Positions 26,781 through 34,900 of a stretch of DNA of 50,770 nt are shown here, piece after piece. Location: NCBI GenBank assembly GCA_026129765.1, contig JAHCHP010000010.1:80001-130770 (forward strand), in the 5' to 3' direction. The DNA is from Fimbriimonadia bacterium. Lineage in GTDB: Bacteria > Armatimonadota > Fimbriimonadia > Fimbriimonadales > GBS-DC. The notes under the pieces were generated by a model that saw only the letters and a program-made list of their open reading frames with translations, did no database searches and had not been told where the DNA came from. A program made the translations under genes and the position numbers. How positions within the stretch are numbered: the first letter of the stretch is position 1; every line of letters starts with the position of its first letter.

Positions 26781-28295
26781 ATGATAACCCCGCAAACAGT
26801 CGATGTCCCTTTGATTTTTGAACGCAGTGTTCCCGGTCGTCAAGGTGTTTTACCCCCCGCTTGCGATGTGCCGATTTTGCCTCTGCAAGATATGCTGGGC
26901 GCAGAAAATTTACGCTCTGAACCGCCCCGCTTGCCGGAGGTCAGCGAGTTGGACACCGTCCGCCATTACACGCGCCTTTCACAGCGCAATTATGGCATCG
27001 ATACCGGCTTTTATCCGCTGGGGTCATGCACCATGAAATATAATCCGCGCATCAACGAAAAGGTCGCTGCGCTGGCAGGTTTTACGCATGTCCACCCGCT
27101 GCAACCAGAGCGGACAGCGCAGGGCGCGTTAAGAATTTTGTTTGAACTGCAGGAAGACCTGAAGGCGATTACCGGATTTGATACCCTCTGTTTGCAGCCG
27201 GTGGCAGGCGCGCAAGGAGAACTGCTTAGTTTGATGACCATCAAAGCCTATCACGCATCGCAAGGCGAAGGCGAAAAGCGCAAGGTCGTGCTGGTTCCCG
27301 ACTCGGCGCATGGCACGAATCCCGCCTCAGCAGCCCTTTGTGGCTACACCGTGCGCTCCATTCCGACCGACGCGAAGGGAAATACCGATCTTAATGCCCT
27401 CCAGGAGTATTTGAGCGATGAAGTTGCCGCCATGATGCTGACGAACCCCAGCACGTTGGGACTGTTTGACCAGAATGCTCAGAAAGCCTGCGAGATGGTG
27501 CATGCGGTGGGCGGCTTTGTGTTTTGCGATGGCGCGAACATGAACGCGTTGGTGGGCGTTGTTCGCCCGGCAGAGATCGGATTTGACTGCATGCATCTTA
27601 ATTTGCATAAGACTTTCTCTACTCCTCACGGTGGCGGCGGACCGGGCGCAGGCGCGATTGGTGTCTCTGAAAAATTGGCGCCGTTTCTGCCGACTCCGTT
27701 GGTCATCCAGCACGGCGATGGATCGTTCGGATTCCAGACTAATCTGCCCCATAGCGTGGGAAAAGTGCATGCCTTCTATGGCAACTTTTTGAATCTATTG
27801 CGCGCTTATGTCTATATCCGCGCTTATGGCGGCGAGAACTTGCGCAACATCGGCGAATACGCGGTGCTGAATGCGAACTATATGCTGGCGCGTATCCGGG
27901 AGGTTTTCCCACCCGCCATCGACCGTTTCTGTATGCACGAGTGTATTGTGACGGCGCAATCGCTCAAAACGAAGCACGGAGTACGCGCTTTTGATGTCGC
28001 GAAACGACTGCTTGATTACGGTTTTCACCCGCCCACAATGTACTTCCCGCTGATCGTGCCGGAATGTCTGATGATCGAGCCGACCGAGTCGGAAAGCCGC
28101 CAAACGCTGGATATGTTCGCGAACGCGCTGTTGACCATTGCAGAGGAAGCAGAGACCAACCCCGATTTGTTGAAGAACGCCCCTCATCATATGCCCGTGC
28201 GTCGGTTGGATGAAGCGAGCGCAGCCAAAACGTTGACGCTGCGATGGCAGGGCGAAGTGGTCTATCCCAGCGAAGTGCCAGCATGCGCCTGCTGA
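26781..28295 (+). CDS. gcvPB: Glycine dehydrogenase (decarboxylating) subunit 2
   Basis: A 504-residue P-protein subunit of the glycine cleavage system, the C-terminal half of the split form. The PLP-binding lysine lies in LNLHKTFSTPHGGGGPGAG. FYPLGSCTMKYNPRINE, DSAHGTNPASAALCGY and the C-terminal GVRAFDVAKRLLDYGFHPPTMYFPLIVPECLMIEPTE region match the family. It needs GcvPA for activity, and neither gcvPA nor gcvH/gcvT is in the window, so the system is split across the genome. The start is set by GGAGAG nine bases upstream. It overlaps the following lipoate-transfer gene by 13 bases, which fits the lipoylation of GcvH. Confidence 0.94.
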   Translation: MITPQTVDVPLIFERSVPGRQGVLPPACDVPILPLQDMLGAENLRSEPPRLPEVSELDTVRHYTRLSQRNYGIDTGFYPLGSCTMKYNPRINEKVAALAGFTHVHPLQPERTAQGALRILFELQEDLKAITGFDTLCLQPVAGAQGELLSLMTIKAYHASQGEGEKRKVVLVPDSAHGTNPASAALCGYTVRSIPTDAKGNTDLNALQEYLSDEVAAMMLTNPSTLGLFDQNAQKACEMVHAVGGFVFCDGANMNALVGVVRPAEIGFDCMHLNLHKTFSTPHGGGGPGAGAIGVSEKLAPFLPTPLVIQHGDGSFGFQTNLPHSVGKVHAFYGNFLNLLRAYVYIRAYGGENLRNIGEYAVLNANYMLARIREVFPPAIDRFCMHECIVTAQSLKTKHGVRAFDVAKRLLDYGFHPPTMYFPLIVPECLMIEPTESESRQTLDMFANALLTIAEEAETNPDLLKNAPHHMPVRRLDEASAAKTLTLRWQGEVVYPSEVPACAC

Positions 28296-28945
28296 ATGAG
28301 GGTGCATGCCCGCCCGAAATCAATATGGCTACTGACGCCGCCCTGCTGGAATCGATCCGGCAGGGTCAATCTCCAGCCACTCTCCGACTTTACGAATGGA
28401 GCGCGCCTGCCCTCACTTATGGTTTGGGACAGCGGTTGCCGGAACCGTTGATTGCTGCCTGCAATTCCTTCTCTCTAAGTACGTTTCAAAGACCGACCGG
28501 CGGAAAAGCGGTTTTGCATGGTCATGATTTAACGCTCGCTTTGGCTTTCCCTCCCGCGCTACTGTTTGAAACCACTCAGCGAGTGTCGCCCCGCAGGGTT
28601 TATGATGTCTTGACCGAACGGTTGATCGAGGCTTGGCAGCGCGTAGGTATACGAGCGGTCAGAGGAACCGATTCCGCGCCTGACCCGCAATCAATGGAGG
28701 ATGGCGGCGACTGTTTTGCCACCCCTGCCCTCTCCGATTTAGTCAACGCCGACACAGGCGCAAAATTGATGGGTTGCGCGCTTCGCGTGAAACAGGATGG
28801 GGTTCTTTTGCAGGCTTCCGTTCCCCTCCGGGAGCCAGTCGTCGATACGCGCCTTTTGTTCGGACGCAGCCATCCCATCCCCACGTTTCAGGACAGCGAC
28901 CGCTTGCGCACTGCTCTAATCACTGCTTTTGAAGAGATGTTTTGA
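28283..28945 (+). CDS. Lipoate--protein ligase / octanoyltransferase (LipM/LplA family)
   Basis: A 220-residue enzyme of the biotin/lipoate transferase fold. Family marks are NMATDAALLESI at the N-terminus, FQRPTGGKAVLHGHDLTLAL (the RRxTGGGAVxH lipoyl-binding loop), and GDCFATPALSDLV with a cysteine at the place of the LipM nucleophile. The lysine in TGAKLMGCAL corresponds to the catalytic GKKIxGxA lysine. The Cys favours an octanoyltransferase acting on octanoyl-ACP and GcvH. Its 13-base overlap with gcvPB supports a role in supplying lipoyl groups to the glycine cleavage system. Choice between LipM and LplA remains open. Confidence 0.8.
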   Translation: MRLLNEGACPPEINMATDAALLESIRQGQSPATLRLYEWSAPALTYGLGQRLPEPLIAACNSFSLSTFQRPTGGKAVLHGHDLTLALAFPPALLFETTQRVSPRRVYDVLTERLIEAWQRVGIRAVRGTDSAPDPQSMEDGGDCFATPALSDLVNADTGAKLMGCALRVKQDGVLLQASVPLREPVVDTRLLFGRSHPIPTFQDSDRLRTALITAFEEMF

Positions 28946-28961
28946 TAAAGCAACCCCGTTT

Positions 28962-30191
28962 CTAAACCAGCTTCGCGAACTTATGCTTACCTACACGCAA
29001 CAGCACGCCCTGCAGTTCATCAACATGTTTCGCGGCAGAGGGGTCATCTACCCGATTGCCGTCGATTTCCACACCTCCCCCCTGAATCAAGCGACGCGCT
29101 TCAGAGTTGCTCGCCGCAAAGCCCAGACCCGCGATCAACGCTGCCAATGGAACCGAGCCATCCTCCCGAATCAGATGTTCAGGGATCTCGCGTTCAGGAG
29201 CGTCCACTGGCATGGCGCGCTCTGAAAAGATGCGCAAGAACTGCTCATCGGCTTGTTGCGCTGCCTCTTGAGAATGATAAATCGCGACGATCTCCCGCCC
29301 CAACTGGCGCTTCACATCGCGCGGATTGATACGCCCTGCCCGCCAATCCGCTTCTAATGCGTGAACCTCTTCCATTGGCACTGCGGTACAAAGCGTGAAG
29401 TAAGAAGTCATCACTTCATCGGGGATGCTCATGCATTTGCCGAACATCGCGTCGGGCGGCTCGTTGATCCCAATATAGTTCCCCAGCGACTGACTCATCT
29501 TCTCTTTGCCGTCCGTTCCTACCAACAGCGGCATGAGGAACACCACTTGAGGTTCTTGACCATACTCGCGCTGCAGGTCTCGACCCACCAGGTTGTTGAA
29601 TCGCTGATCGGTGCCGCCCATCTCCACATCCGACTTAATCGCGACGGAATCGTAGCCCTGACAGAGAGGATACATGATCTCGTGCATGCCCAGCGGCAGC
29701 TGCTTCTCTAACCGAGTGGCAAAATCCTCCCGCTCCAAGATTCGCGCCACGGTGTAGCGGCTGGTTAACTTTATCACATCTGAAAAATCCATCTTGCCCA
29801 GCCAATCGGCATTGTAGTATACTTCGGTCTTCTCAGGGTCTAAAATTCGGAACAGTTGAGGTTTGAGCCGTTCCACATACCCGACTATTTCTTCGCGGGT
29901 GAGCTGTTTTCGAGTCTTGGATTTGCCCGTCGGGTCGCCAATCATCGCGGTGAAATCGCCCACAATCAAACACGCTGTATGCCCCATCAGTTGGAACTGG
30001 CGCAGTTTTCTCAGCACGACAGCCCATCCCAAATGCACATCGGGCGCGGTGGGATCAATGCCCAGTTTCACGCGCAAGGGTTTGTTTGTCGCCAGCGCGC
30101 GTTCGATTTTCGCCTTGAGGTCTTGCTCGCTAATAATGTCGTCTGCGCCCCGCCTCAAAAGCTCGATTTGTTCCTCTACACTCTTCGCCAT
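28962..30191 (-). CDS. tyrS: Tyrosine--tRNA ligase
   Basis: A 409-residue class I aminoacyl-tRNA synthetase. The HIGH motif appears as HLGWAVVL near residue 50 and the KMSKS motif as KMSQSLGN. GDFTAMIGDPTGKS and the tyrosine-site QGYDSVAIKSDVEMGGTDQ are typical of the longer TyrRS group. The C-terminal S4 RNA-binding domain (EARRLIQGGGVEIDGNRV) is complete. The ATG at 30191 follows a TACAAT box by ten bases, so the leader is nearly absent. No T-box element is seen upstream. It is convergent with the lipoate-transfer gene, 16 bases away. Confidence 0.96.
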   Translation of the reverse strand: MAKSVEEQIELLRRGADDIISEQDLKAKIERALATNKPLRVKLGIDPTAPDVHLGWAVVLRKLRQFQLMGHTACLIVGDFTAMIGDPTGKSKTRKQLTREEIVGYVERLKPQLFRILDPEKTEVYYNADWLGKMDFSDVIKLTSRYTVARILEREDFATRLEKQLPLGMHEIMYPLCQGYDSVAIKSDVEMGGTDQRFNNLVGRDLQREYGQEPQVVFLMPLLVGTDGKEKMSQSLGNYIGINEPPDAMFGKCMSIPDEVMTSYFTLCTAVPMEEVHALEADWRAGRINPRDVKRQLGREIVAIYHSQEAAQQADEQFLRIFSERAMPVDAPEREIPEHLIREDGSVPLAALIAGLGFAASNSEARRLIQGGGVEIDGNRVDDPSAAKHVDELQGVLLRVGKHKFAKLV

Positions 30192-30201
30192 AACGGGAAG
30201 T

Positions 30202-30207
30202 ATTGTA
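30202..30207 (-). promoter_or_regulatory. -10 box of tyrS, near-leaderless
   Basis: On the minus strand GGGTACAAT ends ten bases before the tyrS ATG. No ribosome-binding site is visible. Confidence 0.5.
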
Positions 30208-30300
30208 CCCGCAGGGTGTTGAGGCTTACTCGGTCCCATAGTACGCCACTCTCCCACCCAAATCAGGTATTATGTTATAGACGGTCTGGGACATACCCGT

Positions 30301-30382
30301 CCGGCTTAGAGCCGGAGCAAATCCCGCTTCGCGGACAAGCACTTTGACCGGCGATGCGCCGGAGCAAACTCCGCTTCGCGGC
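30301..30382. repeat. Hairpin plus tandem direct repeats in a 354-base intergenic region
   Basis: The gap between tyrS and the DUF433 gene holds a perfect hairpin, CCGGCT-TAG-AGCCGG (30301-30315). Overlapping its 3' arm are two copies of a 25-base direct repeat, GCCGGAGCAAAyyCCGCTTCGCGG, at 30311-30335 and 30358-30382, spaced 47 bases apart. The two copies differ at only a few positions and each ends in a small CCGC-TTC-GCGG stem. Nothing else coding is visible in the gap. Confidence 0.7.
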
Positions 30383-30517
30383 ATGGCACATTGATAACAT
30401 AGTTCAGCAAGAAAGTACGACCTGCGCACCGCCCGATGGCTGCAGCGCGATCCCATCGGTGTGACGGGCGGACATCCGAAATCGACATTCCATTATGCTG
30501 TTCCGATGTTTCTGAGG

Positions 30518-30523
30518 TACAAT
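30518..30523 (+). promoter_or_regulatory. -10 box upstream of the DUF433/DUF5615 pair
   Basis: AGGTACAAT, 22 bases before the ATG at 30546, with AAGG about ten bases upstream of the start. It has the same GGTAnAAT form as other -10 boxes in the window. Confidence 0.4.
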
Positions 30524-30545
30524 TAGCCGATAAGGTAAACTCGGT

Positions 30546-30776
30546 ATGAATGATTTGGCGGACAGAATTTCGGTAAACAAAGACATTTGTCACGGTCAGC
30601 CGTGTGTCAAGGGTACACGCGTCATGGTTTATTTGATTTTGGAGTTGCTGGAGGCAGGGGTGACAAAACAACAGATCATCACGGATTACTATCCTCAACT
30701 ATCAATGGAAGATGTGGATGCGTGCATACGTTATGCAACTACTCTCATTCGCGATGCCGAATATGTCCCTTTTTAG
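30546..30776 (+). CDS. DUF433 family protein, probable antitoxin
   Basis: A 76-residue DUF433 protein. The signature ISVNKDICHGQPCVKGTRV followed by LILELLEAGVTKQQIITDYYPQL matches the family, whose members carry a small helix-turn-helix-like domain. They are commonly found beside DUF5615 PIN-like proteins, as here, and are treated as antitoxin-like by analogy. The downstream gene begins 15 bases after this stop. It follows a repeat-rich intergenic stretch, a usual setting for horizontally moving small modules. Toxin-antitoxin function is inferred from the pairing, not shown. Confidence 0.85.
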   Translation: MNDLADRISVNKDICHGQPCVKGTRVMVYLILELLEAGVTKQQIITDYYPQLSMEDVDACIRYATTLIRDAEYVPF

Positions 30777-30791
30777 TCTGCCAAGCTGAAA

Positions 30792-31154
30792 ATGTTTAGA
30801 CTATTGTTGGATGAAAACGTTTACCCTGATATAACTAAATTACTCAGAGATTTAGGTCACGATGCCGTTGACGTCAAACAAGCGAAATTGTTGGGTGCGT
30901 CCGATGAACAGGTGTTTAGTTGGTCCCAGGAACAGAAAAGGACGATTATCACTTTTGACCGTCACTTTGCCGACATTATTATGTATCCGCCAAGTTCACA
31001 TCACGGGATCATCCTTCTAAGATTTCATCCGCCATTACTTAGCGAGATATTAGATGCGCTTCAAGCCTTGTTGGCAGATTTTATGGGCAGCCAATTTTCA
31101 GGCAGACTCATCATACTCTCAAGTGCTGGCTACCGTGTCCGGTCAAGCCCGTGA
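30792..31154 (+). CDS. DUF5615 PIN-like protein, probable toxin
   Basis: A 120-residue DUF5615 protein related to PIN-domain nucleases. It has the N-terminal LLLDENVYPDITKLLRDLGHDAVDV and the second acidic motif IITFDRHFADI, which together would supply the metal-binding Asp residues. The usual length is about 110-120. It follows the DUF433 gene by 15 bases in the same direction. The pair is a recurrent toxin-antitoxin-like cassette, and RNase activity would be the expectation for a PIN fold. The LacI gene converges on its 3' end, 37 bases away. Confidence 0.8.
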   Translation: MFRLLLDENVYPDITKLLRDLGHDAVDVKQAKLLGASDEQVFSWSQEQKRTIITFDRHFADIIMYPPSSHHGIILLRFHPPLLSEILDALQALLADFMGSQFSGRLIILSSAGYRVRSSP

Positions 31155-31191
31155 CGTTCTTGAACAGGCTGCAGAGAAACCCCATCTACAC

Positions 31192-32256
31192 TTACCGAAT
31201 CTCCGCCGCGCCTTTAGAAGCAATAGGTTCCCAGGGACGCGCGCTGCCGCGTTCAATGAGTTCTGTCGGAATCATGATCGGTCCGGTTAAACGAGTCTCA
31301 CTTTGCAACTGTTCAATCAACAACTGCGCGGCGAGCATCCCCATCTCATACATCGGCTGTCGCACGGTGGTCAGAGCGGGCTGAGACAAGGGAGCCGCCT
31401 CAATATCGTCAAAACCGACGACCGAGACTTCGCCGGGAACCGGAACGCCTGACATCCAACAAGCTTCAATCGCGCCCAATGCGGAGACATCCGCGCCGCC
31501 AATAATCGCGGTCGGTCGCGGCTCTAAGGCTAAGAGCTTTTGCGCGCCTTTCTGCCCTTCTTCCATACTGTAGGCTTCACCCACAACCCACTCCTCGCGA
31601 ATCTGGACGCCCGCATCCGCCAATGCGCGCTTATAACCTGACAAACGCTGGATCGCGCTGGGATGATTGTAGGGACCGCGTATGAAGCCGATCCGCCGGT
31701 GTCCTTGACCAATGAGCCATTGAACCAAATCGTACATCGCTTGTTCGTTGTCCGAATCGATGCTCAGGATTGTCGGCTCATCCGGGAACCAGCTTCCAAT
31801 CATGACATAGGGTTTCGTCGCGTTCGATGCCCAAGGAATCATCGGGCTGTTCTGCACCGGCGCAAGCAACGCAAAGGCATCGACCGTGCCATCTTCCAAC
31901 GCGGCAGCATACTCGTTGGGGTCTTCGGTAGTCAACGCAATGATCTTCACCTGATAATGATGAGGAACCGCATACTCTATGAAGCCATCCAACACTGTGG
32001 CGGCATACGGGTTTCGGGTCAGACGCATCCCATGATGACGCTCCAGCACAAAACCCAGCGTATGAGTTAAGCCGCGCGCCAAACTGCGCGCCAATTGATT
32101 GGGGCGGTAGCCTAATGCGCGCACACTGCGCCAAACGCGGTCTTCCGTTTCCGGCGCGTAAAGGTCGGTTTTCCCATGCAGCACATTGGAAACGGTCGCC
32201 GTCGACACGCCCGCATGTCTGGCCACATCGCCAATCGTGGGTTTCTTTCTGGACAT
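31192..32256 (-). CDS. LacI family transcriptional regulator
   Basis: A 354-residue LacI/GalR repressor. The N-terminal helix-turn-helix reads TIGDVARHAGVSTATVSNVLHG, followed by the hinge helix VRALGYRPNQLARSLARG. A periplasmic-binding-type sugar domain follows, with phrases RRIGFIRGP, GYKRALADAGV, VSVVGFDDIEAAPLSQPALTTVRQP and MGMLAAQLLIEQL. The effector is probably a sugar, unknown. A GAGG sits about nine bases before the ATG and a CATAAT box lies on the minus strand at 32279-32284. A palindrome with a central CG, 75 bases upstream, is a possible autoregulatory operator. No sugar transporter or catabolic operon is immediately adjacent. Confidence 0.92.
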   Translation of the reverse strand: MSRKKPTIGDVARHAGVSTATVSNVLHGKTDLYAPETEDRVWRSVRALGYRPNQLARSLARGLTHTLGFVLERHHGMRLTRNPYAATVLDGFIEYAVPHHYQVKIIALTTEDPNEYAAALEDGTVDAFALLAPVQNSPMIPWASNATKPYVMIGSWFPDEPTILSIDSDNEQAMYDLVQWLIGQGHRRIGFIRGPYNHPSAIQRLSGYKRALADAGVQIREEWVVGEAYSMEEGQKGAQKLLALEPRPTAIIGGADVSALGAIEACWMSGVPVPGEVSVVGFDDIEAAPLSQPALTTVRQPMYEMGMLAAQLLIEQLQSETRLTGPIMIPTELIERGSARPWEPIASKGAAEIR

Positions 32257-32330
32257 AGATCTGCCTCTAATTTATAAGATTATGGCTGCGCCAAAAGCCA
32301 ATGGAGCAACCCTCGCGAAAATTCTGAAAC

Positions 32331-32342
32331 TTAAACGCTTAA
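32331..32342. promoter_or_regulatory. Candidate LacI-type operator
   Basis: TTAAACGCTTAA is a near-perfect palindrome with the central CG usual for LacI-family operators. It lies between the regulator start and the 3' end of the upstream hydrolase gene. Assignment is by form and position only. Confidence 0.3.
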
Positions 32343-32390
32343 TGACCCCTAAATTATATCACAGATTGCGGCATTTGTCAAGGTCTCTTC

Positions 32391-33596
32391 TCATAATACA
32401 AAATTCCAAAAGAGTGCGCCATAAGCGCGTTTCGGCGTTATTTCCGCGCCCAGAGAAAATCCACCTCGCAGCGACACGCCTGAAAAGAGCGAGCTGCCTT
32501 TGGGGGTCAAAACCAGCGATACATAAAAATCACCCCGTGAATTTGAGCGCCAAAGGTCGGTACCAAGCGCAACGCGCAGGTCCCGGTTGGGGCTGTAAAT
32601 CATACCGATTCGGAGAGTCGGCGCCAAAAACGAGTCTGGCACCGAAGCGATCCCAGACTCGAAGCGCGACTCAAAAAACCGCCGGATCACCCGAAACAAC
32701 GGTCGCTGCACCAATGCGCCCCCAAAATGCCCTGTATCCAGCCATAGCACTTGGGGGTTGCCCAAAGCATTGATCAGCTTTCGAGTGTCTTCCGATGGCA
32801 CTATAATATCATAGCGCGCGCCGATCACAAAGGTTTTCGCGCCGAGTTCTGGATTGAGCATATGCATCGCATCGATGGGCTTTAACTCCTCACGCAATTT
32901 TTCTAAACTGTAACCTTGATTTCGAAGCCCTATCCGCGCGCGAATGGTCAGCGCGGACTGCCAAATGATATGAGCCAAATCGACTCCCCCAAGAATGAGC
33001 GCAGCCGAGTGAATGCGCGGTTCCACTGCCAGCGTCGTGCCGCCCACTATCGCGCCCAAACTGATCCCTGCCAACCCGATTTTGTCTTTCTGGACTCGCG
33101 GGTCCCGCTCCAGCCAATCGATTGCGCGCCGGACATCCCACACCGCTTGCGTCATCCCATCCACCAACCGTTTCACATCCGAGCTGATCATCAACTCACC
33201 GCTGTTGGTCCCCGCAGGGGTACGCTTCATGTGATAAGGCAGCGTCAACATCAACACGCCGATGCCGTTCCGAACCAGTTCGTGCGCGATGCTCAGCTCA
33301 AAAGTCGGTTGGCGGATCCCCAAACTATGCAGCAACACAACGACCGGAAACGCCGGTTTATCATCGGGGGTCAACCACCATCCATGCACCCGGTCATTGT
33401 TTGGGTCTCCAGAGGTAAAGGGACTGGGATATTCGACAATGGTTTCCGTCGCTTTCAATTCAGGCAACGGTCGAAGCGTTACATAGTTGACCGTAAACTG
33501 TTGGGACAAAGGCTGTCGCAAGTCGGGCGCAGGCTGTTCTTGGGGAAACACAGGCAGCGCCACCAACACAAGACAGATGAGTAGAACGATTCGCAT
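32391..33596 (-). CDS. Exported alpha/beta hydrolase with a beta-barrel-like C-terminal tail
   Basis: A 401-residue protein with a signal peptide (IVLLICLVLVALPVFPQEQ). The hydrolase core shows VVVLLHSLGIRQ, the nucleophile elbow GISLGAIVG (Ser), an acidic residue in GARYDIIVPSEDTR, and a histidine in LDTGHFGG. These make up a dienelactone-hydrolase or acetyl-xylan-esterase-like triad. The last ~75 residues change character into alternating hydrophobic strands (LRIGMIYS, RVALGTDLW, FYVSLVLTP, VSLRGGFSLGAEI, YGALFWNFVL), resembling part of an outer-membrane barrel and ending in an aromatic-rich strand. I chose the ATG at 33596 because it begins the signal peptide; upstream codons derive from a dispersed repeat. 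The substrate is unknown. Confidence 0.75.
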   Translation of the reverse strand: MRIVLLICLVLVALPVFPQEQPAPDLRQPLSQQFTVNYVTLRPLPELKATETIVEYPSPFTSGDPNNDRVHGWWLTPDDKPAFPVVVLLHSLGIRQPTFELSIAHELVRNGIGVLMLTLPYHMKRTPAGTNSGELMISSDVKRLVDGMTQAVWDVRRAIDWLERDPRVQKDKIGLAGISLGAIVGGTTLAVEPRIHSAALILGGVDLAHIIWQSALTIRARIGLRNQGYSLEKLREELKPIDAMHMLNPELGAKTFVIGARYDIIVPSEDTRKLINALGNPQVLWLDTGHFGGALVQRPLFRVIRRFFESRFESGIASVPDSFLAPTLRIGMIYSPNRDLRVALGTDLWRSNSRGDFYVSLVLTPKGSSLFSGVSLRGGFSLGAEITPKRAYGALFWNFVL

Positions 33597-33606
33597 AGAG
33601 GAATCT

Positions 33607-33612
33607 ATTGTA
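33607..33612 (-). promoter_or_regulatory. -10 box, near-leaderless
   Basis: On the minus strand TACAAT ends ten bases before the hydrolase ATG at 33596. The leader would be only a few bases long. Confidence 0.45.
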
Positions 33613-33720
33613 GCCGATTCTCGCAACGATGGGCGCGTACTTTTCGCGATAAGTACCTTCCACTTCACCAAGCGTCTGTTTTTGCTGCGAAATAGAGGCT
33701 TGTCAAGGCATACGGTTCTC

Positions 33721-33749
33721 GGGAATTCTCGCGTTCGCGGGAATGACGG
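33721..33749. repeat. Intergenic copy of the ATTCCCGCG palindromic repeat
   Basis: Arms ATTCTCGCG and CGCGGGAAT flank TT (33725-33744). Bases 33731-33749 are identical to 9874-9892 inside the GMC oxidase. It lies in the 237-base divergent gap between the hydrolase and the oxidoreductase genes. Confidence 0.75.
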
Positions 33750-33821
33750 CGGGTAGCGATTTGATAGCCGCGGAGTTTTCAAAGCAGAATGCATTTAGAT
33801 GGGAGATACTTTGAAGACAGG

Positions 33822-33827
33822 TACACT
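33822..33827 (+). promoter_or_regulatory. -10 box, leaderless
   Basis: GGTACACT ends six bases before the ATG at 33834 and no ribosome-binding site is present. Confidence 0.45.
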
Positions 33828-33833
33828 TTTACA

Positions 33834-34817
33834 ATGAGCAAAATTCAATGGGGTATTTTAGGCACAGGCAAAATCGCGCAAAAATTCGCAGCCAGCTTGC
33901 AAGCGGTTCCTGACGCGGAATTGAGAGCGGTGGGGTCGCGAACACGCGAATCATCCGAGAAGTTTGGGGCGATGTTTCAGGTTCCCAACCTTCATAGCAG
34001 TTACGAGTCGTTGGCAACCGATCCAGCGGTCGATGTGATTTATGTGGCAACCCCGCACCCGATGCATGCGGAAAACAGCTTGATGTGTTTGCAGGCAGGG
34101 AAAGCGGTTCTTTGCGAAAAGCCCTTCACCGTCAATGCGAAAGAGGCGGAACTTGTCATTCAAGAGGCGCGGGCGCGCGGCTTGTTTTTGATGGAGGCGA
34201 TGTGGACCCGCTTTTTCCCGTTGATGCGGCAGGTCGTCGAATGGGTTCAAGAAGGAAAATTGGGCGACATTCGCATGGTGAGCGCAGACTTTGGGTTCCG
34301 GGCAGCCTTCAACCCCGATGGGCGTCTTTTCAATCCGCGCTTGGGCGGCGGCGCGCTGCTCGACATTGGTATCTATCCCGTTTCCTTTGCGCATCTGATT
34401 TTAGGCAAACCCGACCGGATTATGAGCGCGGCGCATTTGGGCGCAACAGGCATCGACGAAAACAACGCGATCCTGTTCCATTACCCGCAAGGCGAGTTGG
34501 CTATGCTCAGTTCTTCCCTGCAAGTTTATACCCCCCATGAGGCATCTATTATCGGTACCGAGGGGCGTTTGACCATCCGCGATCCTTGGTGGCAGCCCAA
34601 GCACTTAACGCTTTGGCTTCAAGGGAAAGAACCTCAAGATTATGAATTCCCGAAAGAGAACAACGGCATGAATTATGAAGCGGCAGAAGTGGTTCGCTGC
34701 CTGAAAGAGGGCAAACAAGAAAGCGACATGATGACGCTTCAGGAAAGCTTGGAGATCATGCGGACGCTGGATGAAATTCGCAGCCAATGGGGACTCGTTT
34801 ATCCTTCCGAAAAATAA
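33834..34817 (+). CDS. Gfo/Idh/MocA family oxidoreductase
   Basis: A 327-residue NAD(P)-dependent sugar or polyol dehydrogenase. The N-terminal Rossmann motif is WGILGTGKIAQKFA. VDVIYVATPHPMHAENSLMCLQAGKAVLCEKPF contains the EKP motif with the catalytic lysine, and GALLDIGIYPVSFA carries the conserved Asp and the His/Tyr-type substrate-site segment (here DIGIYP). The arrangement is closest to the dihydrodiol dehydrogenase/glucose-fructose-type branch by eye. The start is fixed by the Rossmann strand and a -10 box directly upstream. The neighbouring hydrolase is divergent. The substrate cannot be read from sequence. Confidence 0.9.
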   Translation: MSKIQWGILGTGKIAQKFAASLQAVPDAELRAVGSRTRESSEKFGAMFQVPNLHSSYESLATDPAVDVIYVATPHPMHAENSLMCLQAGKAVLCEKPFTVNAKEAELVIQEARARGLFLMEAMWTRFFPLMRQVVEWVQEGKLGDIRMVSADFGFRAAFNPDGRLFNPRLGGGALLDIGIYPVSFAHLILGKPDRIMSAAHLGATGIDENNAILFHYPQGELAMLSSSLQVYTPHEASIIGTEGRLTIRDPWWQPKHLTLWLQGKEPQDYEFPKENNGMNYEAAEVVRCLKEGKQESDMMTLQESLEIMRTLDEIRSQWGLVYPSEK

Positions 34818-34824
34818 AGGTTTG

Positions 34825-34855
34825 TTGACTACATGCCTGCAAAATAAAGCATATT
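34825..34855 (+). promoter_or_regulatory. Possible promoter of the secreted dockerin-ended gene
   Basis: TTGACT (34825-34830) and CATATT (34850-34855) are separated by 19 bases, longer than optimal. They lie 70 bases before the ATG at 34925, which is preceded by AGGAGA. Confidence 0.3.
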
Positions 34856-34863
34856 GTAGGTTG

Positions 34864-34900
34864 TGATTGAGACAAGGTCTTGTTATCGAGGTCTCAATCA
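34864..34900 (+). promoter_or_regulatory. Stem-loop in the 5' leader
   Basis: A perfect ten-base inverted repeat, TGATTGAGAC (34864-34873) and GTCTCAATCA (34891-34900), with a 17-base loop. It lies just upstream of the ribosome-binding site of the gene at 34925. It could stabilise or regulate the mRNA, or be a protein-binding palindrome. Confidence 0.4.
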
